Below are positions 8,471 to 17,196 of a DNA stretch of 59,601 nucleotides, in pieces. Below the pieces are notes generated by a model. That model did no database searches. It worked only from the letters and a program-made list of their open reading frames with translations, and had not been told where the DNA came from. Source of the stretch: Mycoplana rhizolycopersici (lineage in GTDB: Bacteria; Pseudomonadota; Alphaproteobacteria; Rhizobiales; Rhizobiaceae); NCBI RefSeq assembly GCF_013378445.1, contig NZ_JABXYK010000024.1, forward strand, positions 1 to 59,601, read 5' to 3'. Positions within the stretch are counted from its first letter, which is position 1, and the number at the start of each line of letters is the position of its first letter. The translations under genes and the position numbers were made by a program.

Positions 8471-9316
8471 CTAGAGGATGAGGCGCGCGGACGCGGCGCC
8501 GATTGCGCTGGGAAAGCCGAGGACGACCGCAGTGATTGCCGCCTCGACAAGATCGACATCGTCGAAGCGGTGGAAGGTCCACAGGCAATAAACACTGACA
8601 AGGAAAGCCACCATGTAGCCTGGAAGCGTGAACCGCACGAAGGCATGCCAGCCCGGGGTTCCCTTCTCCATCCCATGCCCACCAGAGAACGATAGCGCAT
8701 AGACGAACCCGTGCATGAGCGCGATCGACGCAAGGACGACGGCGATCGCATGCCATGGGGTCATCTTGTAGGACAGCAGGATCATTTCCTCCGTCGGCGC
8801 GACGTTGAGGCTGAGAAACAAGGCCCCAACCGCCATCATGAAAAGCTCGCCGACATATGTGGTGTCGGCTGGCGAGCATTTCTCGTCTTCATCGTGCGGC
8901 CGCTGACCCAGTTGACTGCGCGCGAGCAGGGCGCCGATGCTCGCCGGCACAGCCTGGAGCGCGATCGTTCCCGCAACCTCGGTCGCCGCCTGACCAAATC
9001 GAAGAACGCCAATCGCGACAAGAATGGCGGCGCTCGACAATATGCCGAGAAAATAAGCAATTGCCGCATCGCGGAATGCCTCGCGCCAGGTGGACGTCCG
9101 TTCGAAACCGATGCGATGGGCAAGTACGATCAACAGCGGGACGTTGACAGAGAGCAGCAGAAACAGCCTGGACCGATCAATGTAAAACCCCAGTTCCCAC
9201 ATCTCCATCGTCAAAAACATGGGCAGGGCAAAGAGGAGGGCGCCGGCGATCCCACGCGACAGCCCGACGACGAAGCGCCTGTGGTCGAAATTCGAACCTT
9301 TTCTAACGTCTGCCAT
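8471..9316 (-). CDS. TIGR02587 (DUF2391) family integral membrane protein
   Basis: A 281-residue polytopic membrane protein with about seven hydrophobic segments and the conserved motif NVAPTEEMILLSYKMTPWHA in the second half. This matches the TIGR02587/DUF2391 family, which occurs with TIGR02588. The ATG at 9316 is the start of the conserved part; the frame stays open to 9508, but that upstream part covers the FAD oxidoreductase remnant. Function unknown; the family occurs mostly in rhizobia and cyanobacteria. Confidence 0.86.
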   Translation of the reverse strand: MADVRKGSNFDHRRFVVGLSRGIAGALLFALPMFLTMEMWELGFYIDRSRLFLLLSVNVPLLIVLAHRIGFERTSTWREAFRDAAIAYFLGILSSAAILVAIGVLRFGQAATEVAGTIALQAVPASIGALLARSQLGQRPHDEDEKCSPADTTYVGELFMMAVGALFLSLNVAPTEEMILLSYKMTPWHAIAVVLASIALMHGFVYALSFSGGHGMEKGTPGWHAFVRFTLPGYMVAFLVSVYCLWTFHRFDDVDLVEAAITAVVLGFPSAIGAASARLIL

Positions 9317-9326
9317 GTCGCCTCGC

Positions 9327-9566
9327 TCAACGGAACGCAAAGAGACTGCTATCCGAAACCTTGTGACCGAGTATCTCTGAAGATATGATCTCCGCTGCGA
9401 TCTGGCTGAACGTAATGCGGTTGGCGCCATACCCCATCGCAGAGCAGGCGAGGTACGGCGCCGATCATAGGAAGACCATCGGATGTTACGCCAAATGCAG
9501 CGGCCCATCGATATGCGGGTTCTTCGATCGGCCGTCCCAGCAGTTTTTCGATAACCATCCCATTTA
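9327..9566 (-). pseudogene. C-terminal fragment of a FAD-dependent (DAO-type) oxidoreductase, frameshifted
   Basis: One frame reads YRWAAAFGVTSDGLPMIGAV, the typical near-C-terminal block of glycine/D-amino-acid-oxidase-like flavoproteins. After a single-base shift near 9453 the other frame continues SAMGYGANRITFSQIAAEI and stops at 9327-9329. The two parts join into a normal C-terminus. The N-terminal three quarters of the enzyme are absent: the fragment abuts the gshB-like stop at 9569. It is a relic. Confidence 0.82.
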
Positions 9567-9568
9567 TC

Positions 9569-10618
9569 CTAGAGCGTCGCAATGGCGCGGTTCGATAGAA
9601 CCCCCAAATTCCCGTTTCTATGAACGATCTTTCGCTCCAATGCCTCGACGATGCTGTCCGAAAAGTCGACATCATAGAGTTCACGCATCACGCTCAGGCC
9701 TCCGGGCGTGAAAACATTTATTTCCAGAATCCTGTCACCGACAATGTCCAGCCCCACCAGGAACATACCGTCTTCGACAAGCTTGGGCCTGACGACTTCT
9801 GCAACGGCCAATACGTCCGTATTGACGTCTACCGCGACGGCTGTACCGCTAGCGTGTATGTTGGACCGAACCTCACCCTCAGTGGGGACTCTGCGGATTG
9901 CTGCATACTTGCCGTCACGGATTAGCGGGCGACCATTCATGAGAAACAAACGGATATCACCCTCGGTCGCGGCAGGCAGATAGGCCTGGGCGATCAAGTA
10001 CCCCTCGCCGCTTACCGCCTCGAAAATCTGATTGAGGTTGGCCTCGTCGGTCGATCCGATCTTGAAGACGTTCTTTCCGCCGGAGCCCTGCAGTGGTTTC
10101 AAGATAACACCTTCAGGATTGCTGTCGACGAAAGCCCGAATTTCGTCAATACTTTTGGATATAAGCGTGTCCGGGCGCACCGCCCTCGGAAACCCCTGGA
10201 AATAGAGTTTGTTCTGCGCAAGCGACAGTCCGTCTGGATCATTGAGAACGACAACGCCGCGCGCCGCAGCGAGACGACCGAACATCGCCCCTACATGGGC
10301 GGCCCAGGCACGTCCTCCTTCGTCAAGCGATGGATCATTGCGTAAAAAAAGAACGTCTATCTCGCGTGCATCGACTATGTCGATTTTGGTTTCAGTGCCT
10401 TGCAGATCTGCGTGAAGGCTCTGCACTTTTCGGTAGCGCTTGGCAGCCGGCAGTACTCGCCCTCGAACCCAAAGGCTATCGTCGGGACGCAGAATGAAAT
10501 CCGCTGGTGTGACATAGCACACCTCATGTCCTCGACAGAGGGCAGAGAAGGCCAATCCCGTTGTCGTGTACGTGGCGGTTTCCCCCTCGATTGAATTGAC
10601 GAAGAAGGCGATACGCAT
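9569..10618 (-). CDS. gshB: Glutathione synthetase-like ATP-grasp ligase
   Basis: A 349-residue ATP-grasp enzyme of the prokaryotic glutathione synthetase family. The N-terminal domain starts MRIAFFVNSIEGE. The ATP-grasp core contains the flexible loop VILKPLQGSGGKNVFKI, the substrate/metal region EGDIRLFLMNGRP, and EINVFTPGG, where GshB has EINVTSP. Canonical enzymes join gamma-glutamylcysteine to glycine. Here it is the third gene of an operon with a QEGLA-motif metalloprotease and an N-formylglutamate amidohydrolase homologue, a known conserved trio. It may therefore ligate a different substrate rather than be the housekeeping enzyme. The start at 10618 has GGAGAG eight bases upstream. Confidence 0.86.
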   Translation of the reverse strand: MRIAFFVNSIEGETATYTTTGLAFSALCRGHEVCYVTPADFILRPDDSLWVRGRVLPAAKRYRKVQSLHADLQGTETKIDIVDAREIDVLFLRNDPSLDEGGRAWAAHVGAMFGRLAAARGVVVLNDPDGLSLAQNKLYFQGFPRAVRPDTLISKSIDEIRAFVDSNPEGVILKPLQGSGGKNVFKIGSTDEANLNQIFEAVSGEGYLIAQAYLPAATEGDIRLFLMNGRPLIRDGKYAAIRRVPTEGEVRSNIHASGTAVAVDVNTDVLAVAEVVRPKLVEDGMFLVGLDIVGDRILEINVFTPGGLSVMRELYDVDFSDSIVEALERKIVHRNGNLGVLSNRAIATL

Positions 10619-10628
10619 TCTGCTCTCC

Positions 10629-12524
10629 TCAAGGTTGGAGCATGGCCAGTGGAGAAATCCCTTCTCGAGCGCGTTCCAAACGCCTGCGTCCGTCATCATG
10701 TTCCAGACAAAGGGGACGCAGGATGGGAGCCTTCAGCAGCCCACGTTGCGCCAGTTCCTGCATGACGCCGAAGTGCGCCGCAGAAATCTTCCCCATCCAG
10801 AACGGGTCAAGCGCCCCGCCGGCCTTGAGGTGTTCGAGAAGCGAAAGAAGGCCGCGCAGATAGATCGCGTCCTTGGCCAGCCCGCCGCCGCGATATATTC
10901 GAAGAAGCAACTCAAAGGCGAGTCGGGAGTCTAGGCCGTGATCATGCGTCATCGATCGGAAGCTATCCACGAAAGAGGCGCCGCCAAGCATCATATGGCA
11001 GCCAATGACCCTGGCTGCCAGCAAGCGCAGACGCTCAACGGTAAATCCACCCGCCAAGTACTCGGCGAATACCGCAAGCCCCTCCTGCATCCCTTCGTAT
11101 CCGGAAAGGCCGGTGCGGAAGATGCGCAGCCCCTGCGCCGAGCCATTGAAGTAGGTCAGCAGATGCACTCCGACTTCGTGGCTGAGGAGCGCATCAACGC
11201 GACGCCGTAACATGCGTGTCTGTCTGGAGATCAGCAGTCGCGGGCCTGACACCATTAGGCCGGCAGGCAGGTCATCACGAACCTCTATCGTCGCATCGAA
11301 ACAGGGAAAGCGCGTGAAGTAGGCCGACAGCATCTTGCGCGCATACCGTTCCACAAACGCGGCATCCGCTACGTCCGCATTGTCGGCCCCCGATGGGGCT
11401 GCGTGTCTTGCATCATTTATCTCCTGGAGGATCTGCAATGCAGCGGTAACAAGCGAAGGTTCCACCGTGCCATACAGGGCACGGCCGAGATCGATGAAGC
11501 GCGTGCTTTCTCTGTCTGCAATCAGCGAGAGCTGCAAATCCAGTTCCTGCTGCTTTTCCCGATACAGATGATGTAGAACGGGATCCTCCAGCCGATCGAG
11601 AGGGATCGAGTGAAGACGCCGCTTCTCGCGTTCGACATGAAGCGTCAACGGGCGATAGAGAAAGCGCGGTGGGCTGGTGTAGCTGCTGGCGCGGAACTCT
11701 TCCCACGCGGCATTCGTATTAATGGGCGTTACGGCGAGGAGAAGGTCGAAACTGGTGGCCACGTTGTCGATGCTGCGATCGGCCCTTTCTACCGCGTCGA
11801 TAAATGCCTTTCGCCCAAAGGCCCGATGCGTGACCGGCTTCGGAAGTCCCTCCTCTGCGACGTACGCGACAAAAGCCTGCAGGCCTGCATCGAGGAAATT
11901 GTCGACAAGGCGCTCCCGAAGCTCCGGATAAATGTCATCTGTTCCGGGAACGCGATAGATCGGTGCAAAGCGCAGGGTGAGCAGAGGCAGCCGAAGATCG
12001 AGCAATTCCGGTCTGACGCACGGGTCTTCCGAAGCATCGCAGGCGTCAATGCGGGGCGTACGAAATCGCGCATGAAATTCTTTCACCGCGGCAACAAATG
12101 TCTTCATCGCCTGCTTTTCGGACGGCCCTGCCGTGGCCGAGATCGCCACCTCAAAGGGCTGCAGGAATGGCGCATCCTCCGATAGCAGCCGGTCGCGCTC
12201 CAGTTCGTCCACGTCGAGGAGAACGAACGCTCCGAATCGTCTCTTGAGGACGTCGGCAATGGGGCGGATCAAAAGGAGCGCGTCCCCAATGTGACGAACG
12301 AGAAGATATGAGGCACTTGAGGCAGTGACATCGCGGGCAACGGGGGCTTCTTCGAGGTCACCAATGCACAGCGTCAGGAATGGCAAGGGCCTGTCAATGT
12401 GCAGCCGTCCACCCTCGAACTCATGCCGCACCGTCTGCCCTGCCTCCAGCCTCTCAAGCGCCTTTTCGATAAATGGAAACGTACCCCTCGAAGGCTTCCG
12501 GATTGCTGCTGTCTTTCCTGTCAT
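10629..12524 (-). CDS. QEGLA-motif zinc metalloprotease-like protein (TIGR02421/DUF1704)
   Basis: A 631-residue protein of the family named flavohaemoglobin-expression-modulating QEGLA motif protein. It is related to the tyrosine/MATCAP-type metallocarboxypeptidases. His449-Glu450 and His454 form an HExxxH motif (SHEVGVHLLTYF), and the signature MQEGLAVFAEYL at 479-490 supplies a further Glu. The N-terminal 300 residues carry family-specific blocks of unknown role. It overlaps the upstream amidohydrolase gene by 4 bases (ATGA) and is followed 10 bases later by the gshB-like gene, so the three are translationally linked. Peptidase activity is a family inference; the native substrate is unknown. 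Confidence 0.87.
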   Translation of the reverse strand: MTGKTAAIRKPSRGTFPFIEKALERLEAGQTVRHEFEGGRLHIDRPLPFLTLCIGDLEEAPVARDVTASSASYLLVRHIGDALLLIRPIADVLKRRFGAFVLLDVDELERDRLLSEDAPFLQPFEVAISATAGPSEKQAMKTFVAAVKEFHARFRTPRIDACDASEDPCVRPELLDLRLPLLTLRFAPIYRVPGTDDIYPELRERLVDNFLDAGLQAFVAYVAEEGLPKPVTHRAFGRKAFIDAVERADRSIDNVATSFDLLLAVTPINTNAAWEEFRASSYTSPPRFLYRPLTLHVEREKRRLHSIPLDRLEDPVLHHLYREKQQELDLQLSLIADRESTRFIDLGRALYGTVEPSLVTAALQILQEINDARHAAPSGADNADVADAAFVERYARKMLSAYFTRFPCFDATIEVRDDLPAGLMVSGPRLLISRQTRMLRRRVDALLSHEVGVHLLTYFNGSAQGLRIFRTGLSGYEGMQEGLAVFAEYLAGGFTVERLRLLAARVIGCHMMLGGASFVDSFRSMTHDHGLDSRLAFELLLRIYRGGGLAKDAIYLRGLLSLLEHLKAGGALDPFWMGKISAAHFGVMQELAQRGLLKAPILRPLCLEHDDGRRRLERAREGISPLAMLQP

Positions 12525-13336
12525 GAGACCTCCCCGAGCGCCCCTTCCAGCACAGGGACAGCACCCTTCAGCAACGCTCGAAGAGCCGACACGGCCTCCA
12601 TGTCGGGCACGCCCGTCCATTCGTCCATAAAGGTCTTCTTGAACTCGACCGCCAACGCACAACCTGACCGCGGAAACTGTGCATGAACATAGCGAGCTTG
12701 CTCGCCGCGCCCCTGGAAAGCGACATCTTCCTGCACATTCAGGCGTCGCCCATGAAAGTCGAATCCGCCTGCATATTCCTTGAAGGCTTCGACAATTGGT
12801 GCCCAGCGCCGTCGGTCCAGAGAGAATGTGCCGATGTTGACATCGGGAGCCTGTTTTGGGTCCATAGGGGCTGTGCGCGGACCACCGCGGCGATGGTTGT
12901 AGCTGTGTATGTCCAACACTACGAACCGCCCATATCTCCTCTCGATACTGCGCAGATTGTCCTGAAGCATCGAATAGTAAGCGTCGTGAAAGGCCAGAAC
13001 CGCTTCCACCGTAACGGCGGAGGGCGCTTCGCTCCAAACCGTAAACCCCCATGCCTGCTCCGGCCTGAGATAGACGGCCTGGTCGCGGGCGCGGTTAAGA
13101 TCAACCTCAAATCGGGAGCGATGAACGACAATCTGGTTTGGAAGGTCGGCGATCAATAGCCCGGTGAACGGGTCTTCTTCACGCAGTCGTTGTGTGCTCG
13201 CGATTCCTATCCGTTCCAGAAGCTCCGAACACATGGCGTGACCGTCATGAATCGCCGTGCCAACAATAGGGGACGCTCCTCTACGGATCGACCACCATGC
13301 CTGTTCATCGATCTTGCCCACCGACTGATCGGTCAT
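12521..13336 (-). CDS. N-formylglutamate amidohydrolase family protein
   Basis: A 271-residue member of the N-formylglutamate amidohydrolase (HutG-type) family, a zinc-dependent fold related to carboxypeptidases. The motifs VLDIHSYNHRRGG (residue ~140) and VEFKKTFMDEWTG (~230) hold the His and Glu expected in the active site; VHRSRFEVDLNRAR is the conserved substrate-binding Arg block. No histidine-degradation genes are near, so hydrolysis of formylglutamate is unlikely to be its main role. Its constant partner genes (QEGLA protease, GshB-like ligase) suggest peptide or thiol metabolism. AAAGGTG stands before ATG 13336. Confidence 0.86.
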   Translation of the reverse strand: MTDQSVGKIDEQAWWSIRRGASPIVGTAIHDGHAMCSELLERIGIASTQRLREEDPFTGLLIADLPNQIVVHRSRFEVDLNRARDQAVYLRPEQAWGFTVWSEAPSAVTVEAVLAFHDAYYSMLQDNLRSIERRYGRFVVLDIHSYNHRRGGPRTAPMDPKQAPDVNIGTFSLDRRRWAPIVEAFKEYAGGFDFHGRRLNVQEDVAFQGRGEQARYVHAQFPRSGCALAVEFKKTFMDEWTGVPDMEAVSALRALLKGAVPVLEGALGEVS

Positions 13337-13353
13337 AGCATTTCACCTTTCGA

Positions 13354-14421
13354 TCATCTTTCCAGTGAAATGTCCCGCCTCGTGCTTCGTTCCTTTTGTG
13401 AGCCGACCCGGGCCCTCTTCGTCAGCCAACGCAGCACACGAATCTCCTCTTCGTCCATCCATTGCAGTAGCCGCGCGTTGTTATTGCCCTGTAACCTAAG
13501 AACCTCACCAAGCTTTCCTCGGCGAAAATCTTCAAAAACCGCCGGATGGATATAGGAAGACCGACACACGGAACGTGTATTCACAAGCCTCGCGGCCACT
13601 CTATCAATTGCTTCATTGAGTTGCATTGCAATGGCTCTTTTTGAGGCAGCCACCTCGACCGGCGCCAAAGCGGCAGCTGCCAAGCAGGTAGCTCCCCACG
13701 TACGAAACTGTCGAGAGCTAAATTCGTTGCCAGTGACATCGCGAATGTAGGCATTCACATCTTGCGATGAGATTTGTCTGCAGCCGCCATCGTCGCAAAC
13801 GTACTGGAAAAGCTGCTGCCCGGGCAACTCCTGCAGCCTGCGGATGACGTTAGCTATACGCCTGTCCGAATGGACAAGATTCCATTGCTTCCCCGACTTG
13901 CCAATAAATCGAAAGCGAACGCAACTCCCCTCAATTTTTACGTGTCGATCGCGAAGCGTTGTAAGCCCAAATGAACCATTTGCCGCGGTATAGTTGGCGT
14001 TTCCTACACGGATGAAGAGATTGTCCAACATCCACACGACGGCGGCCAATGCCTTATCCATCGTCAGGCGCCGTTTGCGCAGGTCAGCATCTACCCGTTC
14101 GCGGAGGTCCGGAAGATGGCTGCCGAAATCGGCAAGGCTGTCGAATTTTGCGCGCTCTCTCTCTGACCTCCATTCTGCATGGTAAACATACTGCCTGCGC
14201 CCACGACCATCGATGCCGACTGCCTGGAGGTGAGTATGGGGATTGGGCGAGAGGATAACGTCGGTGTAGGCTGGCGGCACAGCTAAGTTATCGAGGCGGG
14301 CGATCTCCGATTTGTCCGTTACACGCCGGCCGTCAGCTCTATGGTAGAGAAAGCGATGCTTCCCCTTCTTTCGTGTGATGCCGGTTTCTAGCCCGGATAT
14401 GTAAATGAGTTCCGATGGCAT
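13354..14421 (-). CDS. DNA topoisomerase IB (poxvirus/bacterial type)
   Basis: A 355-residue type IB topoisomerase of the small bacterial/poxviral class. It relaxes supercoils through a 3'-phosphotyrosine intermediate. Catalytic residues visible are the Arg in FIRVGNANY (~138), the basic residue in the hairpin RFIGKSGKQW (~174), the Arg in SSRQFRTWGA (~240), and the nucleophile Tyr290 in CRSSYIHPAV. Length is normal for the family. It reads leftward, is separated by only 17 bases from the amidohydrolase operon downstream, and has a perfect EcfG-type promoter 34 bases upstream of the ATG. In rhizobia this enzyme is an accessory topoisomerase. Confidence 0.93.
   Translation of the reverse strand: MPSELIYISGLETGITRKKGKHRFLYHRADGRRVTDKSEIARLDNLAVPPAYTDVILSPNPHTHLQAVGIDGRGRRQYVYHAEWRSERERAKFDSLADFGSHLPDLRERVDADLRKRRLTMDKALAAVVWMLDNLFIRVGNANYTAANGSFGLTTLRDRHVKIEGSCVRFRFIGKSGKQWNLVHSDRRIANVIRRLQELPGQQLFQYVCDDGGCRQISSQDVNAYIRDVTGNEFSSRQFRTWGATCLAAAALAPVEVAASKRAIAMQLNEAIDRVAARLVNTRSVCRSSYIHPAVFEDFRRGKLGEVLRLQGNNNARLLQWMDEEEIRVLRWLTKRARVGSQKERSTRRDISLER
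13369..13393 (-). promoter_or_regulatory. Putative EcfG-type promoter for the amidohydrolase operon
   Basis: On the minus strand GGAAC (13393-13389), a 16-base spacer, then CATT, one mismatch from CGTT. It lies inside the 3' end of the topoisomerase gene, 33 bases before ATG 13336. Confidence 0.45.
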
Positions 14422-14454
14422 GCATGGTTGCCTAGATGCATCTCTCGCCGTTTA

Positions 14455-14479
14455 AACGCGATTTCGAGGACAGAGTTCC
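14455..14479 (-). promoter_or_regulatory. EcfG/RpoE2-type promoter for topoisomerase IB
   Basis: On the minus strand GGAAC at 14479-14475, a 16-base spacer, and CGTT at 14458-14455. This is an exact match to the alphaproteobacterial general-stress promoter, 34 bases before the gene start. Confidence 0.75.
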
Positions 14480-15041
14480 TGTAACCTGCGGAACGCCAAG
14501 AAATACCTTCGTCTCCAAGCTCGGCGGCAACGTGCGCCAACTGCCTATGTCGCCAAAAAGGTGTGCTGCATCCAAGGTCCGATATCAGTGATGAACGATT
14601 TTGCTCGCTCTGGCGGCTCAACAAGGACAAGTCGGGCCGGTGGTCGACGACAACGAACTTCGACACGTAAATGGGGCACCAGAGCCGGCGGCAGCAGAGC
14701 CATTCTGGAATTGCCATATCTCCACACTTCCAAGATGCAGCAGGAACTCGAGACGTATCTTCCTACGATCAGTAGACTGTGATGCCTATGTGGACCCTTG
14801 GCGGATATAGCCAGCAAAGAGTCGGCAACAGCTGACATGTTGAACGAGGTGCCACCGAATGTTCTGGATCGCCGGAAGCCGGACGCCGCCGAAGGTTGGC
14901 GGGCCGCTTAACGCCACTCGCACCCGTGATTTGCTGGTAAAGTCGCTTCTGCCGGCGCAGCAATCATATCAACTCTCACGTGACCGAATGCTCCCGTCTG
15001 CGGCTTCACGATTCGCCCGCGCCAGTTCATCCAGGCGAGAT
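14480..15041. other. Intergenic stretch, no recognisable gene
   Basis: About 560 bases. Several frames of 60-110 codons exist on both strands and overlap each other without ribosome sites, and none of their translations is recognisable. Possibly decayed sequence. Confidence 0.4.
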
Positions 15042-15254
15042 TCAACCTAGGCGATCAGTCCGCCTAGGCGACGCATTCCGCTGCACCAATTCTGGCGAAT
15101 ACCCCCACTCCATCCGCGCAAGCGAAATCGCCTTTGCCTCGGCTTGTTCTGGAGAAGTCAAGTTCTTGAGAACCTTGCTTTTATCGCCATAGACCACCAG
15201 TGCGCTTCTACTTCTGTAGTCGTAGTGTACCTGGATCGACTCGTACGTCTGCAT
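15042..15254 (-). CDS. Small hypothetical protein
   Basis: A 70-residue protein starting MQTYESIQVHYDYRSRSALV with a strong AGGAGG ribosome site seven bases upstream. The N-terminal half is beta-like (VHYDYRSRSALVVYGDKSK) and the second half is helical and charged. Family not recognised. It has its own upstream GGAAC-type promoter, so it probably belongs to the stress regulon. Confidence 0.6.
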   Translation of the reverse strand: MQTYESIQVHYDYRSRSALVVYGDKSKVLKNLTSPEQAEAKAISLARMEWGYSPELVQRNASPRRTDRLG

Positions 15255-15279
15255 GGCATCCTCCTGCTAGATCTCGTCT

Positions 15280-15304
15280 AATCGTCCTTGGCGCGGAAGG
15301 TTCC
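15280..15304 (-). promoter_or_regulatory. Putative EcfG-type promoter for the 70-residue protein
   Basis: Minus-strand GGAAC (15304-15300), 16-base spacer, then GATT. It also fits the GGAAC-N18-TT form. It lies 26 bases before ATG 15254. Confidence 0.45.
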
Positions 15305-15335
15305 CGTGCGGCGGGATTAAAGAATGTGGAAGCAG

Positions 15336-15584
15336 TTAGGTGATGGTTGCCAACGCCAGCATCGCACGGGCATCGCTACGGCGAATCTTGTTCATGCGTC
15401 CACAATGAACAGCGCGGAATTCCTGATTGCCCGGATACGGTGTCGATCGCCCTGCGAGTGCCGTCCCGCCAACTACGGCGACAGGCCCTTCGTCGTCGAT
15501 GACACGCAGTTCGACGTCGTAGACCGGTGAGGACTTTGCCCCGTCATCGATTCCCGGTGGGTCATCGGGTAGCGGAGCAGCCAC
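15336..15584 (-). CDS. Possible small protein, weakly supported
   Basis: An 82-codon GTG-led frame with acidic, protein-like content in the middle (VYDVELRVIDDEGPVAVVGG), but no ribosome site and no recognised family. It fills most of the gap between the 70-residue gene and the DUF6766 gene. It could be a real DUF6894-like short protein or noise. Confidence 0.25.
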   Translation of the reverse strand: MAAPLPDDPPGIDDGAKSSPVYDVELRVIDDEGPVAVVGGTALAGRSTPYPGNQEFRAVHCGRMNKIRRSDARAMLALATIT

Positions 15585-15626
15585 AGCGAACGACCCAAGG
15601 CGGAGCGACTTTTGCAGTCTTCCTCT

Positions 15627-15651
15627 GGAACAAGACGACGCGGCGTGAGTT
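15627..15651 (+). promoter_or_regulatory. Putative EcfG-type promoter for the DUF6766 gene
   Basis: GGAAC at 15627-15631, 16-base spacer, AGTT at 15648-15651, 25 bases before ATG 15677. Confidence 0.55.
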
Positions 15652-15676
15652 CAACGCCTAGAGCGAGGAAGCAGAC

Positions 15677-16336
15677 ATGCGAAACTTGCGAGACAACGGA
15701 CTTACGATCGTACTGTTCAGTTTCACCCTCATAGCAGTTCTTGGAATGCTGATGACGGGGTGGGTGGTGTATAGTGGGGAATCGCTGGCGCATGGCGGCG
15801 GGGAGGTCCCCCTCATCACCTATGCCGTGTCTGGCCACTTTCTTTCGGCGTTGTTCGAAAACTGGGAGTCGGAATTCCTACAGATGTCTGCCTACGTCAT
15901 GCTGACGGCTTTCCTTTTCCAAAGGGGGTCGGCGGAATCGAAGAATCCGGATGAAGCCGCCACGCAGGATGAAGATCCTGCCGAGCATCGACACGATCCC
16001 GCCTCCCCGTTACCCGTCCGCTACGGGAGCGTCGTGCGGACACTCTACTCATACTCACTAGGAATTGGGTTGGCTCTGCTATTCTTGCTGAGTTTTGTCC
16101 TCCATCTGCGGTATAGTTCAGAGACTGCGAATGCGGAGGCTCTCATGCACGGGCAGCCGGTGGAGCCGATACTGAGCCATTTGGAAAGTGCGCAGTTTTG
16201 GTTCGAATCCTTTCAGAACTGGCAGTCTGAATTTCTCTCGACCCTCGTTATCGTTGTCCTTTCAATCTTCCTCCGTTTCCGTGGATCCCCGGAATCCAAG
16301 CCGGTGGCTGCTCCCCACTCCGAAACCGGAAGCTGA
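15677..16336 (+). CDS. DUF6766 family membrane protein
   Basis: A 219-residue protein with four membrane segments arranged as two similar halves (about 9-28 with 67-85, and 128-146 with 186-202), split by an acidic, His-rich linker (EDPAEHRHDP). Both halves contain a W/F-E-S-F-x-N-W-x-S-E-F-L motif (FENWESEFLQM and FQNWQSEFLSTL), suggesting internal duplication. This fits the DUF6766 family of unknown function, common in rhizobia. The SDR gene follows 61 bases downstream and may share its promoter. Confidence 0.8.
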   Translation: MRNLRDNGLTIVLFSFTLIAVLGMLMTGWVVYSGESLAHGGGEVPLITYAVSGHFLSALFENWESEFLQMSAYVMLTAFLFQRGSAESKNPDEAATQDEDPAEHRHDPASPLPVRYGSVVRTLYSYSLGIGLALLFLLSFVLHLRYSSETANAEALMHGQPVEPILSHLESAQFWFESFQNWQSEFLSTLVIVVLSIFLRFRGSPESKPVAAPHSETGS

Positions 16337-16397
16337 AACGGGCATGTCCTTGCGACATCGGCACTAATGCAAAATGCTGTCCAGGAGGTTCTTTTAT

Positions 16398-17186
16398 ATG
16401 GGAAGCGGTGCGCTCTGGGGAAAAGTTGCACTTGTCACCGGCGCTGGTTCGGGCATCGGGCGGGCGTCTGCGATCGCTCTGGGGGAACAAGGAGCGAGCG
16501 TTGGGCTTCTTGGGCGAACGTCGGAGGAACTCGAGATGACCGCGGTAGAGATCAGCCGTGGCCACGGAAAGGCCTGCCCGCTTACAGCGGATGTGTCAGA
16601 CGAAAACCAGACCCGAAGGGCTATCGCAACGCTCATCGAGAAGTACGGCCGGCTGGACATCCTTGTCGCAAATGCGGGAATAAATGGTGTCTGGGCTCCG
16701 ATCGACGATCTGAAACCTGAAGAATGGGACACGACACTCGCCGTCAATCTCCGTGGAACCTATCTCACTGTTCATTTTGCCGTGCCACATTTGAAAATCC
16801 GGGGCGGATCCATCATTATTGTGTCCTCAATCAATGGCACGAGAACTTTCACAAGCCCTGGAGCGACCGCCTACGCGGTCTCCAAGGCTGGTCAGGTTGC
16901 AATGACGAAACAACTGGCCCTTGAACTGGCCCGCCATCGTATCCGCGTCAACGCTGTGTGTCCGGGCGAGATAGAAACGAACATAAATTCCACCATGGAT
17001 GTTCGAAGCGAGGACGAAACGCAGATTCCTGTTGTGTGGCCGGAGGGGCAAGTGCCCATCACTGGCGGCAGGCCAGGGACTGCCGGTGACGTCGCGGAAG
17101 TGGTCCTCTTTCTCGCTTCCGATAGATCGAAACATATCACCGGCTCGCCGATCTGGGTGGATGGCGGGCAAGGTTTGTTACGGTAG
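16398..17186 (+). CDS. SDR family NAD(P)-dependent oxidoreductase
   Basis: A 262-residue classical short-chain dehydrogenase. The cofactor motif TGAGSGIGRA is at residues 14-23, NAG at about 93, the catalytic Ser in VSSINGTRTF, and Tyr-x-x-x-Lys in AYAVSKAGQVA; the end (SPIWVDGGQG) is typical. AGGAGG ends ten bases before ATG 16398, which favours this start over ATG 16374. It sits between DUF6766 and treZ; only 10 bases separate its stop from the treZ start, so co-transcription with treZ is likely. Substrate unknown. Confidence 0.9.
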   Translation: MGSGALWGKVALVTGAGSGIGRASAIALGEQGASVGLLGRTSEELEMTAVEISRGHGKACPLTADVSDENQTRRAIATLIEKYGRLDILVANAGINGVWAPIDDLKPEEWDTTLAVNLRGTYLTVHFAVPHLKIRGGSIIIVSSINGTRTFTSPGATAYAVSKAGQVAMTKQLALELARHRIRVNAVCPGEIETNINSTMDVRSEDETQIPVVWPEGQVPITGGRPGTAGDVAEVVLFLASDRSKHITGSPIWVDGGQGLLR

Positions 17187-17196
17187 GGCTTTCTCA

